DNA of 64,000 nucleotides from Siderastrea radians (taxonomy: Eukaryota > Cnidaria > Anthozoa > Scleractinia > Rhizangiidae), in contig OZ024894.1 of assembly GCA_964017195.1 (NCBI GenBank), forward strand, positions 37,395,865 through 37,459,864, in the 5' to 3' direction. Below the pieces are notes generated by a model. It ran no database searches, was not told the origin of the DNA, and saw nothing but the letters and a program-made list of their open reading frames with translations. The first letter of the stretch is position 1. Each line of letters begins with the position of its first letter. The position numbers and the translations under genes were made by a program. Shown piece by piece: positions 34,885 through 46,412 of the stretch.

Positions 34885-35240
34885 CCCTTGCGAACTGAAT
34901 TCCCAGAAAAGATGGAATTCCTAGGAATTCTTAAGAATTCCTAGGAATTCCAAACGATTCCAAGACATGCAAATTAGGAAAAACATAAAAGCTTGGAATT
35001 TCTGGGAATATATGGCAATGTGTTAAAACTGTACTTGGAATTATTAGAAATTCCTAGGAATTCCCAATAATACCAAAACTGATAATGAAAGGGCTTTGGA
35101 ATGTCTGAGAATATATGGGAATGGCTAAATTAAATGGCTTCAGGGCTAATAAAAATGGTTGGGAATTTATGAGAATAAATAGGAATGACTAAATTAAATA
35201 TGAGAAATATTGGCAATTTACTTGGAATAGCAACTATAAG
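34885..35240. repeat. left subterminal GGAATTCCTAGGAATTCC array
   Basis: Repeated GGAATTCCTAGGAATTC, CTTAAGAATTCC and GGGAATATATGG(C/G)AATG units between 34900 and 35220. Many are palindromic and would form hairpins or multiple protein-binding sites. Confidence 0.8.
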
Positions 35241-36130
35241 TCCCTGACTTAAATACTTGACAGACTTCAAGTTGAGGATATTTCAGTGAAATGTCTTTGG
35301 AACTTCCAGGAAGTTATGAAAAAGGGCATTTAATGTATCACACAGTCAAACAAGTCTTAACTTGTTTTCTAAACATTGAGATATTCCTGAACCTTTGAGG
35401 ACAGGTCAGGCAAACAAAATTGAAAGGTCCATACATGACTCAAAAATTAATAAATTAATAAATTCCTTGTGTAAATTATGTGTTAGTTTGCTTGTTGAAT
35501 TGAGGACACCAACTGAATAAAGGATGAATACATACATGTTCCAAAGCAGCAAAAGCATCTTATTATGCTACTAGCACTATTTTCTGTTTACAGAAAAAGT
35601 ATATCCTTAAAAATTGTCCATGACACAAGTAACTATAAAGTGTCTTAAAAAAAATATTGTTCATAACACAGCTTCAACCACACTCCATTGAAGTTAGGCA
35701 GTGTACTAGGCATGGATTTGCAGAGTTCCCTTTGAGAAAGAACACTTTTTTCCACAATGTCCTCTTCCTTTGCCAGTTGAAATTTACCTCTGAAAATAAA
35801 GTATAAAATAAAAGTAAACGAGAAGTCATGAAATGATGTCTTCAAATAGATACTATTATCATACCACCGTACAACCTCACTCATGCAGTTTTATTGAAAA
35901 CATACTCAGGAAATGATGTGTGTAGGGGCAGATACATGTAGGTTGGTGTGAGCTGGTCCAGAAGAGCTGTCCAGCTCCGCACACATTGTCACCTGATTAC
36001 TATAGTGTGCACGCAAGTCTTCATTCATTTAGTATTTTATCAAGACCTTTCCGTAACTTTCCAATCAAATTCAGCCTTAAAATGGTGGTATGATAAAATA
36101 CTTCTTGACTACGCTGTATTAGTTAGGTCA

Positions 36131-36225
36131 GGCTGGACGGCAAAATATTTGGATCTCGGTCATGGCGCATGGAACTACTCTGCCCGTATTCCATGCGCTA
36201 GAGCCAAATACTTTCCCATCCAGCC
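36131..36225. mobile_element. short hairpin MITE, 95 bp
   Basis: Arms GGCTGGACGGCAAAATATTT and AAATACTTTCCCATCCAGCC are complementary, with CATGGCGCATGG / CCATGCGC inside. A diverged relative with similar ends lies at about 42815-42930. Confidence 0.7.
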
Positions 36226-36455
36226 CTCCCACTCAGTCAATAAGTATATATTATTATTACACATTGTAGGAGACAATTACACAACAATGACTTTTAAGAG
36301 CATATCACGTAATTATTGACGACAGGACTTGTGATTATTTCACTCTAATGACTTCATTTTCTTGTGGATTTCATGTTAGTAAAGAAAATGAATACAACAG
36401 TAGGTAATGTCAAGGAAGGGATTTAAGAACCCCCAGCCACTTATTTACAAGTGCA

Positions 36456-37239
36456 TCAATGTTTTGAATATGAACAAAAGAGACCATTCTTATTCAATGA
36501 CATGCAAATGGGGTCAGATATTCTTAATTTTTTGCTTGTCGACCACAGGGTCAGCTGTACCCAATCTTTGGACTGAGTAACAGTTTGATTAATATTAATG
36601 TTTGTGCTGCTGCACTGTATACAAATCGAGCTGTTGTAAAGATCGTTTCTGAACTGGTTGCAGAACGAGAGTGCTCCTTGATGATATAAAGCTGTATAAA
36701 CTCGAGCATACAAATAATTCTTTTATTCAACCTATTCAGTGGCAAGAAAATTCGACATCTCCGAATTATATTCTATATTCCTCTAAAAGTCTAACTCATT
36801 ATTAAAATTTGAATATGTTTCAAATGAAGCTCCTTTTTTTCACAGGATGTTTATGTGTGGGCACGGCTTTTCTGTCGACACAAAATGGGCCATTCCATGT
36901 AATGTCTGCAACTCCCCCCCCCCCCCACCCCCTACTCCCATTGAAGTACAGGGAAATCCTAAAGGGAAGGGAGGGGGTTTCAAAAGTCATTTATGAAGGA
37001 GTAGCTATGTCGGTTCCTTTGATCTCTCAAAAACATCTCCCGTTTTTAGTGGGGGTGCATACATTAAATGGAATGGCCCAATGGCATCCAACTGCATAAG
37101 ACATAGTTTAGAATCTGTTCAAGAAATTAAAGATTAATACTGTACCTTTATGTAAGAGAAGGTAGCTTTGCATCGAATACTTCAACTCTTCAACCACTGG
37201 AATAAAAAGACTATCCATGTTTTCCTTTCTGGCGTACAT
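36456..37239 (-). CDS. small two-exon gene of unknown function (tentative)
   Basis: Exon 1 is 37239-37146 (ATG at 37239) ending at an AAAG/GTACAG donor; exon 2 is 36691-36456 after a TTTATACAG acceptor. The phases match (1 nt left over plus CT). About 109 residues: MYARKENMDSLFIPVVEELK leads into ALYHQGALSFCNQFRNDLYN and ends at a TGA. I do not recognise it. It is transcribed away from the three-exon gene starting at 37548, with about 300 bp between ATGs. The donor is weak, and the upstream open frame hints at a further 5' exon. Confidence 0.3.
36886..37080. mobile_element. MITE with TGGGCCATTCCAT termini, 195 bp
   Basis: Left TGGGCCATTCCATGTAATGT and right ACATTAAATGGAATGGCCCA are inverted. 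The interior has a C-run at 36915-36932 and a complementary GGGAGGGGG. Confidence 0.75.
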
Positions 37240-37547
37240 AAACGACACGGCGATAGCCACCAAATACAAACAATCCGAACACTCCAGGAAAGAATCACTG
37301 GTCACTGGTTACGCGCGCCTGCAATTTTCAAGCGTGCGGTTGTAAGTCACATGACCTCTTGAAAGCGGCCCGGTCGCATGGCTGTCTAACCGGTGAGGCC
37401 GCCGTTTTCAAATTACGTTGAGGTGGTGCCAAGAGTTGCAAGTTTATCATACGCGAAAATGGTTTATTACACTATTCTTTTGGACTACTTTCGCTTACGA
37501 TAAGTGAGGCTCAACCCAAGTTGCTTCAGTGGAAGTTGATAGTAAAG
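37240..37547. promoter_or_regulatory. putative bidirectional promoter
   Basis: Lies between two divergent tentative ATGs and is locally richer in GC and CpG than its surroundings (GCGCGCC, GCGGCCCGG, GGCCGCCG). Inference from position and composition only. Confidence 0.3.
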
Positions 37548-40500
37548 ATGGTGGATAATTGTTCGATTCAAGGTGGTTGTAAACAGACTAACCGATTTCA
37601 AGGTAAGTGACTTACATTTTATTTTCTATCGAGGGCTTAAACAAATTAGTTCCCTTCTTTGCGACATTCTGCCAAATGAGTGTAACAAGCCTTAATACAG
37701 TGTGTAAAGCGTGCAATTCTTCAAGGAACAGAAATCAGAAGGGCCGTTGTTCAGTAAAATTGCCCCCAGGGTGGACAGTGTTAATTCTCACTGGTTAAAA
37801 GTAATAACGAATTCAAAACCACGTGTTAGTAGAGTGACTAACGCTTTTCATAATAAGTTTAGTTGAAGGTAATTTCATGTTGCCTACACGCTAAGCAATA
37901 ATTCAGTTTCTCTCAGATATGTGAGCACATTAAATTGAATGCATTAAAAGCCTACATCTGTAAATTGTTCTTCAATGACCAGTCAAAGGCGATTGAACTT
38001 GAAATGAACATACATTTGCCAATTTAGAAGGAGTGAGTTCTTAAACGTTTTGTGTGATTTAAATATATTATTGATTTTTTAAATCAAAGATACTGATATG
38101 TAACAACATGGTTTCATAAAATTAGAATGAGACCTCAGGTCTTTCCCATTTGCATTTGACAATGCTCCAGTGGCTTAAGGTGGAATTTTGTGCATTTCTA
38201 AAGTTTCCTTTTTAAGGGGTTTGCATGTGGAAGATTTTCATTGCAATCAACAATTTTAAAGTGGTTACCAGACTCATGGGTTTGTTCCAAACATTTGTGA
38301 ATGTCCAGTGTGTGCCTAGATACATGTACTGAGCAATAATTTATCATGTGGGCATATAAAACCCCAAGACGTGAAACTCACATTGTCAAGAGGGTTAAAG
38401 ACACATGACTGTTTGAGTGAAGCAGAGTTCAGCCATCTATTACACGTTGCATAGCTTTAAAAATGTTAAAACTTCAATTTCTTGACGAAAGGGGTCTTTG
38501 GATCACACTCCGTGATGCGAAACACAACATCCTGCGACAGAATTAAACACAATATTAAGCCGGACAGGGGATTACAAACATCAGGAAAGAAACTCATCAT
38601 GTTGCAGATTATAGTAATTTCGATTCTTTAATAATTGTCTGTGACAAATTCAAATATGAGAGGCTGAAAAACCTATCAAGTTCTTAAATGAGGTAAATTC
38701 AACGTACCTTATATGTCGCTTAACAGACAATCCGAGGTCATATTTAACTGAACTCCATCATATAGTGATCTGAGAAAGATTGATGTGACCTCAAGATCAA
38801 AGTCTTGGAAATGCGACATTATTTTAAGTTGTAATGCTCAATTCAGTCACCATTTGAAAATCCTCCAAACTAAACCCACTACAAAAATGCAAGAGGCAGC
38901 ATTGGTTGAAAGACTGAGATACACACATGTATATAAAGTGCAGTGTACAAAGATGTGAAGTAGGAGTCGTGCAGGCCTTCCAGCCCCATTTTATAACTGA
39001 AAAATTCACATGGTCTTTGGGTAGGGTGTGATGAAGAATTCTTGTTACCAATTTGGCAACTAATTTTCAGGATTTGGTTGACAATGCAGAAAGTTTAGGC
39101 ACATTGGCAACTGTATTAGGCACAATTTCTTGCCCTGTGTAAAGTGTGTTGAACTGACTCTAGTTAGCCTGCGAGCAGGCACACTTAGTGTGCAATTCGC
39201 GCGAGTATCTTGGCGGCGGAAGTCGGCAAGCAAAGCGGGCCAGCGAGAAGAATGGTGCGAGGAAAAGTGAGCCTGCACGAAAGCCGTTGAATTTTGAATT
39301 CCGCCCCTGTGAGGTGACAAGTCTTAACTGTCAAGGTATCAATTATCTAACCAGTCAGCAAGCGAAGCAAAATCTAAACAAACACCACAGCAGATTTTCA
39401 CACTCGAGAGGATCGAGTTCTTTATGAGTGTGCCAGAATAGTGTAAAAGAAAATTATAAACACAGTTGACAATTTTTGCCGCATTTAAATTAGACTTTCC
39501 ACAAGTTGACCTCACGAGTTTCAGAGCACAAAAGCCATAAAGTGAGTGGAGCAAGCTTTTTAGGCTGCGAAGCGGTGGAGCGACGAAGTCCTGCACCATA
39601 TAAAATGGGACAAAGGACTTTTTTGAAAGTGTACATTTTAAAAATGTGTTCTATTCGAAATCAGTATACACTGTAGAAGTTAAAAATATCAAACTCCAGG
39701 GATATGAAACTTGCAATAACAAAGAGTATCGAGCTGCTACCTCAGAAGACTAATCACCCTTACATTATGCGTTGCAAACATCTGTAACCAGGAACAAGCG
39801 ATACCATCTTCCCACAATGACAAATAACCGAACTCAGTGTAACAATGACTGCAAGATAATGCCCATTGCATTGCAAGATAATGCCCATTTCCTGTCATTA
39901 CAGAGATCCCAAGAAGATAGGCTTGAAAACCACCATGCACTAAAACCAGTGTGGCTGATATTCCAAAAAATTGCACAAAACTGCAATCGCTAACCAGACA
40001 CAACCAGCTGAGTCACGTTAAGAAATTGAATCGATTGAAAAACTGACAGACTGTGAACAGTTGTCCTATTTTCCTTCTCGCTAAAATTAGAAGAAGAAAG
40101 AGACTGCTCGCAGTCTAAGAAACCGAGAAAGGTGACAACCAGTGACACCACTTTGCTTGTTATTTGCCACAATAATAAAGTCTGTTATCGTGTGTCATTT
40201 CAAACCAATCAGAATACTGCGTTCATGGCGGAATGCGGAGAATTCAAAATTCAGTGGCTTTTCTGCAGGCTCACTTTTCCTCGCACCATTCTCGCCAGCC
40301 CGCTTTGCTTGCCGACTTCCGCCGCCAAGATATTTTGTACTTGCACGAATAGCACACTAAGTGAGCCTGCTCGCAGGCTAGATTCTAGTAAGTTCTTTGC
40401 ACGACTGGCATGAACCAAATATTAATTAAACTTACTGAACATCTTTTGTATCACACTAATTTTTTTAAGGTCGTTGCCCTGTATTGCATTGTGCATCCTT

Positions 40501-43500
40501 AATGCGCACGATTTGTGGCGTCAATAGCGCGCACTCAAAGCGTGCGCATGTCTAGGGAGTAATGGATTTCCTATGAGGCTAAGCTCACCAGGGAAAAGAA
40601 AGGTCATTTACTCTTTAAACAAGCATGGTGACCTATCTTTTTTTTCACTTACTTTTGTCCTACCATTCATCCTCTTTTTGTTCAAAGAGTTAGAAAAAAA
40701 AACACATGTTAAAAAGAAAGGTTATTGCTAGAAACACATTACTCATGGAGATGAAATCACGACCTCGAGAACACGCACGTGAGGAAGGTTTGAAGTCAAT
40801 TTCGTCTGATGCTTCGAGCATCTGCCATAAAACATCTAGTAAATTATTCCTTGTTATCGGTATTTCACATCTAGTAGATTGTTTCAAGATTTGCTTTAAT
40901 TATGTGCTTCCTGTTCCTATGGAAAGTAGCATAAACTGATCAAATACACATGTGTTTGTCAGGCGAAATTGCATGGAATTATGGAGTAACTTGAGACAAT
41001 GATATCTCGTGAACGGACATGGGGACCTATTCTTTGTATTTTATATTTCAAAACATTGCATGATAGATAACAACTTGTGAAAGTTTGACAAAAATCATAT
41101 GTTAAATTTTATTTTGGGGGAATGACCTTAATTCTTGTTTTGATTGCAAAATTATTGAAAAGTCTGTAACACAATCAACTGGGCTAGATGGCTGACACTG
41201 TTAGTTACGTACTAGAACTTAACTTTCAGTTAAAACTGAACCTCTGCATGCATAATTACACATCTACATTGCTCCTTCAACAATCTCCTAGGATCTGCAA
41301 AGTACTGTACTACATGTACTGTGGTGTACAGATAGAATTAGAGTATGGTTTACGTTCACCTTAGCTTAATATTAGTGCATGGTAAATAAATTTATTGTTT
41401 ATGAGCCAAAGTTTTATTAATTAGAATATTTTTCCTCAGGGACTACATATGTACACATTGTATGTACTCCCAGTTCTACAGCAAAACAGTTTGTTGATGC
41501 ACATTGTACATGGCAAAGAAATGCATCACACTTGATCAGGTAAGTTACTCAGACATATACATTAGAATCCTCATTGTAACACTTCAATTTGTATTGCTTA
41601 GATCTGTTTTCTTCAAACATACCGGTAGTATGTGTAACATGTAATTAGGCTTTGGGTCGCAGGCTGTTCTTCAGGGATTATGACAGAATTACGTACACAG
41701 AGTTTGGAATTGTTGAACTTTTCCATGGATTCATGTCATATCAAGGCAATATCTCCTTGCTGATAACTGCTTGAATTATTAAGACATGAATACTTCATGT
41801 AGATTATAGTGGACTACATGTTCATGTACATTGTGACTACAATATTGAACAGTCACTGAAACAAACACCATGTGCTAGATATTGTAAATAACTACAGAGA
41901 TTGGTCATGCATTAACCAAAAATGATTATACTTTTTAAGATGGTGGAGTAACCAGGATGAAACATATTAAAAATTTTAAAAATGTGCTCAACATGTTGTG
42001 TATAGCAAACAGAACATTTATTTATTTATTTATTTATTTTTTTTTTGCAACATAGAAATCTGTTTACTCACGAACAAACATTCGTGTACAACACTTGTTT
42101 TTTGTTTTGTTTTTTTTTTGTAATTTTTTTTAAAATACTTTATTAACAATTAAGCACACTGAACATTACATAAGTTGGTTGCAAGGCAATATTGCTTGGT
42201 TAACAAATAATACATAAATTACATTGAATACATTGGTTCCATTGAACTGATAACTTATTTTAGAAATTTTTGGACCCAGGGGCACTCAACGTTACAAGGC
42301 AATATTACCAATTTAACAAATAATACATTGAATATATTACTGATAATTTATTATTATTTTTTTGAGAGTCTGAGGGGAGTACAAGTAGGGAGGTTTGGAA
42401 GAGGTGTATCTTGCCTGAGTTTTATCCAAATTCAACACGATATCCTATCTTGAGTTTGTTAACGAAAGCAGAACACTTAAATCAAACCCCTGACCTTCTG
42501 CACTCCAGCTGAACTACATGATACATTTTACTAAATAAATTAAGCTGCAAGGAAACTGGTAGTGAGGTAGATAATCTTACTAGGTTCATACTACATCATG
42601 TCCTGCATTTTGCTAGAAAGGGCAGTGTTGAGGGCATCCTGACTGTATGGTGACCTTGTAAGCAATGACCTACAATATAGCTCCTTCTAGACTCGTGTAA
42701 GCTTCATTCTGTACAATAAAAGTGGTTAGAGCTCCTGATTGGTAAACGGGAACACCTCAGATTCAGCTTTTCTGGGGGTCTCATTCCATTTCAACACCTA
42801 CATCTACACTCATAGGTCCAGGTGGATGGTAAAATACCATGTATTTGGCTCTCAGGCATGGCACACAGACCTCCTGCATTTGGTCGATACGCCAAACATT
42901 AAGCCTTAAGCCATACATTTTCTTGTCTTACCTTCCCACTCGTTCAATTAGAACATAATTATTACATGTAGTTTGAGAATTTTGAGAACCCCATACATGA
43001 ACATGTGAAAGCCATCACCATGTATTCACTATCTACAGTGTTCTTTTATGGTGTATCAGAAAATTCTTCTCTGGTTAGTGGTTTTAGGGATTTGCAATTG
43101 TCTATCACTGTAATGCTAAAGCAATGTGAATGTCACTCAAGTGAGAGCTTAGCTTCAGATATCATTCTTATTGTGCCACTCAGGCCTCCACATCTTTGGA
43201 ACACACTACTTGACTGTTTACTTTATTTTGTTTACTACTTGAACTGTAATTGTAAATGTATGTTGTGGTTCAAATTTTTCTTTAGTTTGAAACTTTTCAA
43301 ACCAGATTAATTTTTATTTTCCTTTGCCTTAGATTTTGGTAATGAATCTGAGATAAAGGGAAATAAAAATTATACTGGTTTGAAAATTTTTAAACCAAAG
43401 AAAAATTTGAACCACAACCTGTACATGTACATATGTACCTTATATTTTATTGAAAATTAATGCTGCAACCTATTAATAATGTTGAGTGTATGACAGGTCT

Positions 43501-43592
43501 AGAATTTATATAAAATTTCGATTTCTTTTCCTAGGACCACATGTATAAGGCCATCAGAGGACCGAACTCAGAAGACTGCTAACAGCAAGTGA
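37548..43592 (+). CDS. three-exon 70-residue gene, unknown family
   Basis: Exon 1 is 37548-37602 (AAAGATGG start context, donor AAG/GTAAGT), exon 2 is 41440-41539 (TTTTTCCTCAG acceptor, CAG/GTAAGT donor), and exon 3 is 43535-43592 (TTCTTTTCCTAG acceptor, TGA stop). All three join in phase. The product begins MVDNCSIQGGCKQTNRFQ, continues TTYVHIVCTPSSTAKQFVD and HCTWQRNASHLIR, and ends TANSK. It has no signal peptide or helix pattern and five Cys. Three consecutive exons with near-consensus sites and matching phase are unlikely by chance, but the protein is short and I know no relative. The introns are large (3.8 and 2.0 kb), the first enclosing a MULE-like element. Confidence 0.45.
39156..40389. 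mobile_element. 1.2 kb non-autonomous MULE-like element
   Basis: TIRs of about 130 bp: TAGCCTGCGAGCAGGC at 39165 and GCCTGCTCGCAGGCTA ending 40380, with shared inner blocks GGCGGAAGTCGGCAAGCAAA, CGAGAAGAATGGTGCGAGGA and TTGAATTTTGAATTC. The flanks GACTCTAGT (39156-39164) and GATTCTAGT (40381-40389) make a 9 bp target duplication with one mismatch. No transposase. It sits in intron 1 of the gene starting at 37548. Confidence 0.8.
40390..43261. other. intronic / gene-free stretch with simple repeats
   Basis: Apart from exon 41440-41539, no exon is supported. (TTTA)n lies at about 42017-42040, and a pair of related ~60 bp blocks (AAGGCAATATT, TAACAAATAATACAT) is at 42183-42230 and 42298-42340. 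Confidence 0.5.
43262..43419. mobile_element. hairpin MITE, 158 bp
   Basis: Nearly perfect palindrome: GTTGTGGTTCAAATTTTTCT... pairs with ...AGAAAAATTTGAACCACAAC, with arms of about 60 bp continuing through CAAACCAG / CTGGTTTG and TTTTTATTT. Confidence 0.85.
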
Positions 43593-43964
43593 ACTAAAGG
43601 CAGCCAAAACAGATAAGACCTATATGTAAAATCAGTGAAGGCGGTACTTGATGATTGTTGAATTGTATTTCCAATTTTGCCTCATAAACAAAAATATACG
43701 GCACAAAATGATATTGAACTAATTTTATCATTTAACTCCTGTTGAAGATATGTTGAAAACAAACATTCTGAGGTAAACTGAATATGCCCTTGTACCAAGA
43801 GCCCGGGAAAACTAGGGTTTTGTCCTGGTCCAAGCATGGTTAAAAAACCAGACCCTCGATTTGTCTACTTTAAATATCAGCAACTGACCTTTAAATTGAG
43901 GGATATTGTATCGTGTCCAACAGGTGTTTTTTTGTTACCATTTTGGGTCAAGTTTCTAATGTTT

Positions 43965-44349
43965 TCCCCACTTATTTAAGAAATTCCCATTTATTCCCAC
44001 AATTCCTGACCATATTCCTATTTTTTCCCACATATTCCCAAAAATTCCCAGTTATTCTTTAACATTCCTTGGAATTCCTAGGAATTTCTGAATGTAACTG
44101 GGAATTCTATCTTTGATTTTCTTTTCGATGGAATTCCTAGGAATTCCTAGGAATTTCAAGACAGCACCATTTAAGCTTGGAATTCCTAAGAATTCTTAGG
44201 AATTCCAAGTCCAAATTTACCGTGAAAATTCACACCTCAGATTCTTAGGAATTCCTAGGAATTCTCAGGAATTCCTAAGAATTTTTTCCTAGGAATTCTT
44301 AGGATATTCTTAGGAATTCCTAGGAATTCTCAGAGTTATTTCGCAAGGG
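43965..44349. repeat. right subterminal GGAATTCCTAGGAATTCC array
   Basis: A dense run of GGAATTCCTAGGAATTCC, GAATTCCTAAGAATTC and ATTCCCA(A/C)A units, in the opposite orientation to 34885-35240, ending TTCGCAAGGG. It lies downstream of the TGA of the three-exon gene. Confidence 0.8.
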
Positions 44350-44351
44350 TA

Positions 44352-44717
44352 GCGCACAAAAAAGAAAAAAAAATTAAAACGAAGCCGTTTCTTCACCGCT
44401 CCGCTTTAGTGATATGCTAATGTTAATTAAGGTTTCGGAGACATTGACGTAATTTGTATTCTCGTACGAACACTGAAGGGAAACCCCCTCGGCAATGCAA
44501 ATTTGGAAAAATACAGCGCGACTTCTTAAATCACTCATCCTGAAAAACAAATCTTGGTCTTAAATTTTTTCAAGCCTTCAGGAATGCAGACGCTATTGTT
44601 TAACTATATTGGTGGTCACTGTTGCTAGGATTTTTATACATACTGATTCTGTTCAAGTACAAAAAAAAACAGCTTTGCACCTCAAATCATTGAGAAAATC
44701 AATATACACAGACATCA
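44352..44717. other. gene-free stretch between the TA element and the virus-like cluster
   Basis: A-rich. No terminal repeat of a Polinton-type element (AG-start TIR) was recognised here. Confidence 0.5.
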
Positions 44718-45035
44718 TTACATTAATTCATAATCAAAATATTCATTACCATCAGCAGACGTTTTGAGACCTATTATGTAGACAAATTGATAATAATCAT
44801 CTTCTAGCAGGTCTTCTGTAAGGCGTTTAGGGGCCCACACACAAAAGTCATCTCCAGTTTTTGTTTCTAAAGTTAAAATAGCTGAATTCCCAAATTTACC
44901 TTTCCCATGTTTAACTTTTTTAATTTTGTAAATAGCGTCTGAAATATTCCGCCATTTTAAAATTTCTTTTCTTTGAAAGTTTTGCTCTGTTGGCCAGTCT
45001 TGTGAGATCGTTTGTTGATCTGTACAGACATCCAT
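44718..45035 (-). CDS. small unrecognised protein of the virus-like cluster, 105 aa
   Basis: Intact ATG-to-stop frame, MDVCTDQQ... to ...YFDYELM. Alternating hydrophobic and charged residues (AILTLETKTGDDFCVWAP, YYQFVYIIGLK) suggest a small beta-rich fold, perhaps OB-like, but I make no functional call. It is on the same strand as the fibre and packaging genes upstream, 410 bp from the next frame, and has the same AT-rich codon use, so it probably belongs to the same element. Confidence 0.6.
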   Translation of the reverse strand: MDVCTDQQTISQDWPTEQNFQRKEILKWRNISDAIYKIKKVKHGKGKFGNSAILTLETKTGDDFCVWAPKRLTEDLLEDDYYQFVYIIGLKTSADGNEYFDYELM

Positions 45036-45446
45036 GGTAAGATATATTAAATATACATTTATTTAATTGGGTGTATTTTTTTCTGCTGGAGATGAAATTC
45101 TGTGAAGCGGAACCGTTGCGTGACTTTTACTCAGAAAGAGACCGGAAGTTTATATTTCTTTCCCAGACCTTGAACTCGTGCACACTTTTTTATATTTTTA
45201 AATAAGAAAAAAAGTTTCATTTTTCAACTTTATGAGGAAAAAATAGTATTATGGAACCACATCTTGTCCTGAAATGGGGTAACCAAATTCGTCACGAGTT
45301 GGTAACAATATTTTTGAAACACACTCACGAGTAATAAATCTTATTTGCTTAATTTCGGGGGGTGTGAGAAGCTCAACTAGGTGATAGCAAATAGCTTGCA
45401 AGACTGCAATCATTTTTTTTTCTGCGTATATTATTCTTCGAAGATT
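45036..45446. other. spacer inside the virus-like cluster
   Basis: AT-rich, no supported frame; it would hold promoters or the 3' end of the fibre gene. Confidence 0.45.
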
Positions 45447-46412
45447 TTACAACGGAGCGAAGGTTTCTTCATATTTTTTACAAATAAATGTTGGTATTTC
45501 CATGCAATGATCAGTGACGAAATTATCTATCATTTTCAATCTATGAAGAAAGACCTTTTCGTCGAAAGCTTCGCCTCTGAGGTAGAAGCGAATCTCATCA
45601 AGGACTTTTTGGTATTCGATCCGGGCAAAATTTGCTTGTTCTGTCTTCTTATCCGAAGGAGGGTTTATAGGGCGCATGCAATAGACATCAATGTTTTTCA
45701 AAATCGCTTCACCCGGCAGTGAAATTATTTCGGCGCCATTTAAAACAAATTGGTTGTCCCCTTTTTTCGAATTCAAAAAACCGTTTATGTGGTGAATGGA
45801 AGAAGAGCGTAGTTGGTGTCCGTTTAAAGAAAGGTCTGTTTGCATTACCATTTGTCCATTTTCAATAACAAAGGCGGTGTCATAAACACTTGGATCAACG
45901 TTTGAAATTGTTTCTTTAACACCATAAACAATTAGATGTCCAATTTTCATGAATGATGAATCACGGACCGTGTCGTGCAGGTCGAGATATATATATTGTG
46001 GGGGTGAGCTACCCCATCTGTGAAAGTGGATAACTGTTTTGGTGTACTTCTCGAATGTTTTCGTTGAATGATTTGAAATTGAAATCGTCGTGGCTTGTGG
46101 TGTTACACTCACCTCAGTCATTTCTGGTGGAAACCACTCCACAACCATCGTGTAGTAACCGACCGGAAGTGGATGGAGGTTAAAACCGAGGCGTGACCGG
46201 TACTGGTTCGGTAAGTCTTTTTCAAACAGGAGTTTGAGAAAGTAAGCTTTTTTATTTATTTGATGTGGAGATTCGGGAAAATCGTTGATGCCCAAAACGT
46301 CGATGTTGTTTTCACTCGACGATTCATCAGCATCTTCCATCAAGTATCTCAAGGCGTCCTTTTTATTTGTCGAGCTAGTTATATGGGATTCATGAATTTT
46401 TTTGAATGACAA
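45447..46412 (-). pseudogene. C-terminal (head) frame of the collagen-like fibre protein of a Maverick/Polinton-like element
   Basis: A 321-codon frame that continues the fibre protein whose N-terminal frame is 47205-46390; the two overlap at an A7 run at about 46405-46411. Residues 8-250 or so (LPVGYYTMVVEWFPPEM, ETISNVDPSVYDTAFVIENG) match the globular end of fibre-like proteins seen in cnidarian Polinton-type elements, recognised from memory. The last ~75 residues (from YCMRPINPP) look unlike the rest and are more charged and helical, so a fusion to a neighbouring small gene is possible. No ATG is expected at its beginning if it is read from the upstream frame. Described only as an endogenous, apparently frame-broken copy. 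Confidence 0.6.

Larger units (their letters stand above)
34883..44351. mobile_element. candidate 9.5 kb TA-flanked element with GGAATTCC subterminal arrays
   Basis: A 10 bp inverted terminus, CCCTTGCGAA at 34885-34894 and TTCGCAAGGG at 44340-44349, is bordered by TA on both sides (34883-34884, 44350-44351). Just inside each end lies a 300-400 bp region of palindromic GGAATTCCTAGGAATTCC-type repeats found nowhere else in the window. The interior holds two divergent spliced small genes (37.2-37.6 kb outward) and later insertions. The superfamily is unknown; TA duplication alone would suit Tc1/mariner-like ends. Two independent MITEs in inverted orientation are the alternative. Confidence 0.5.
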
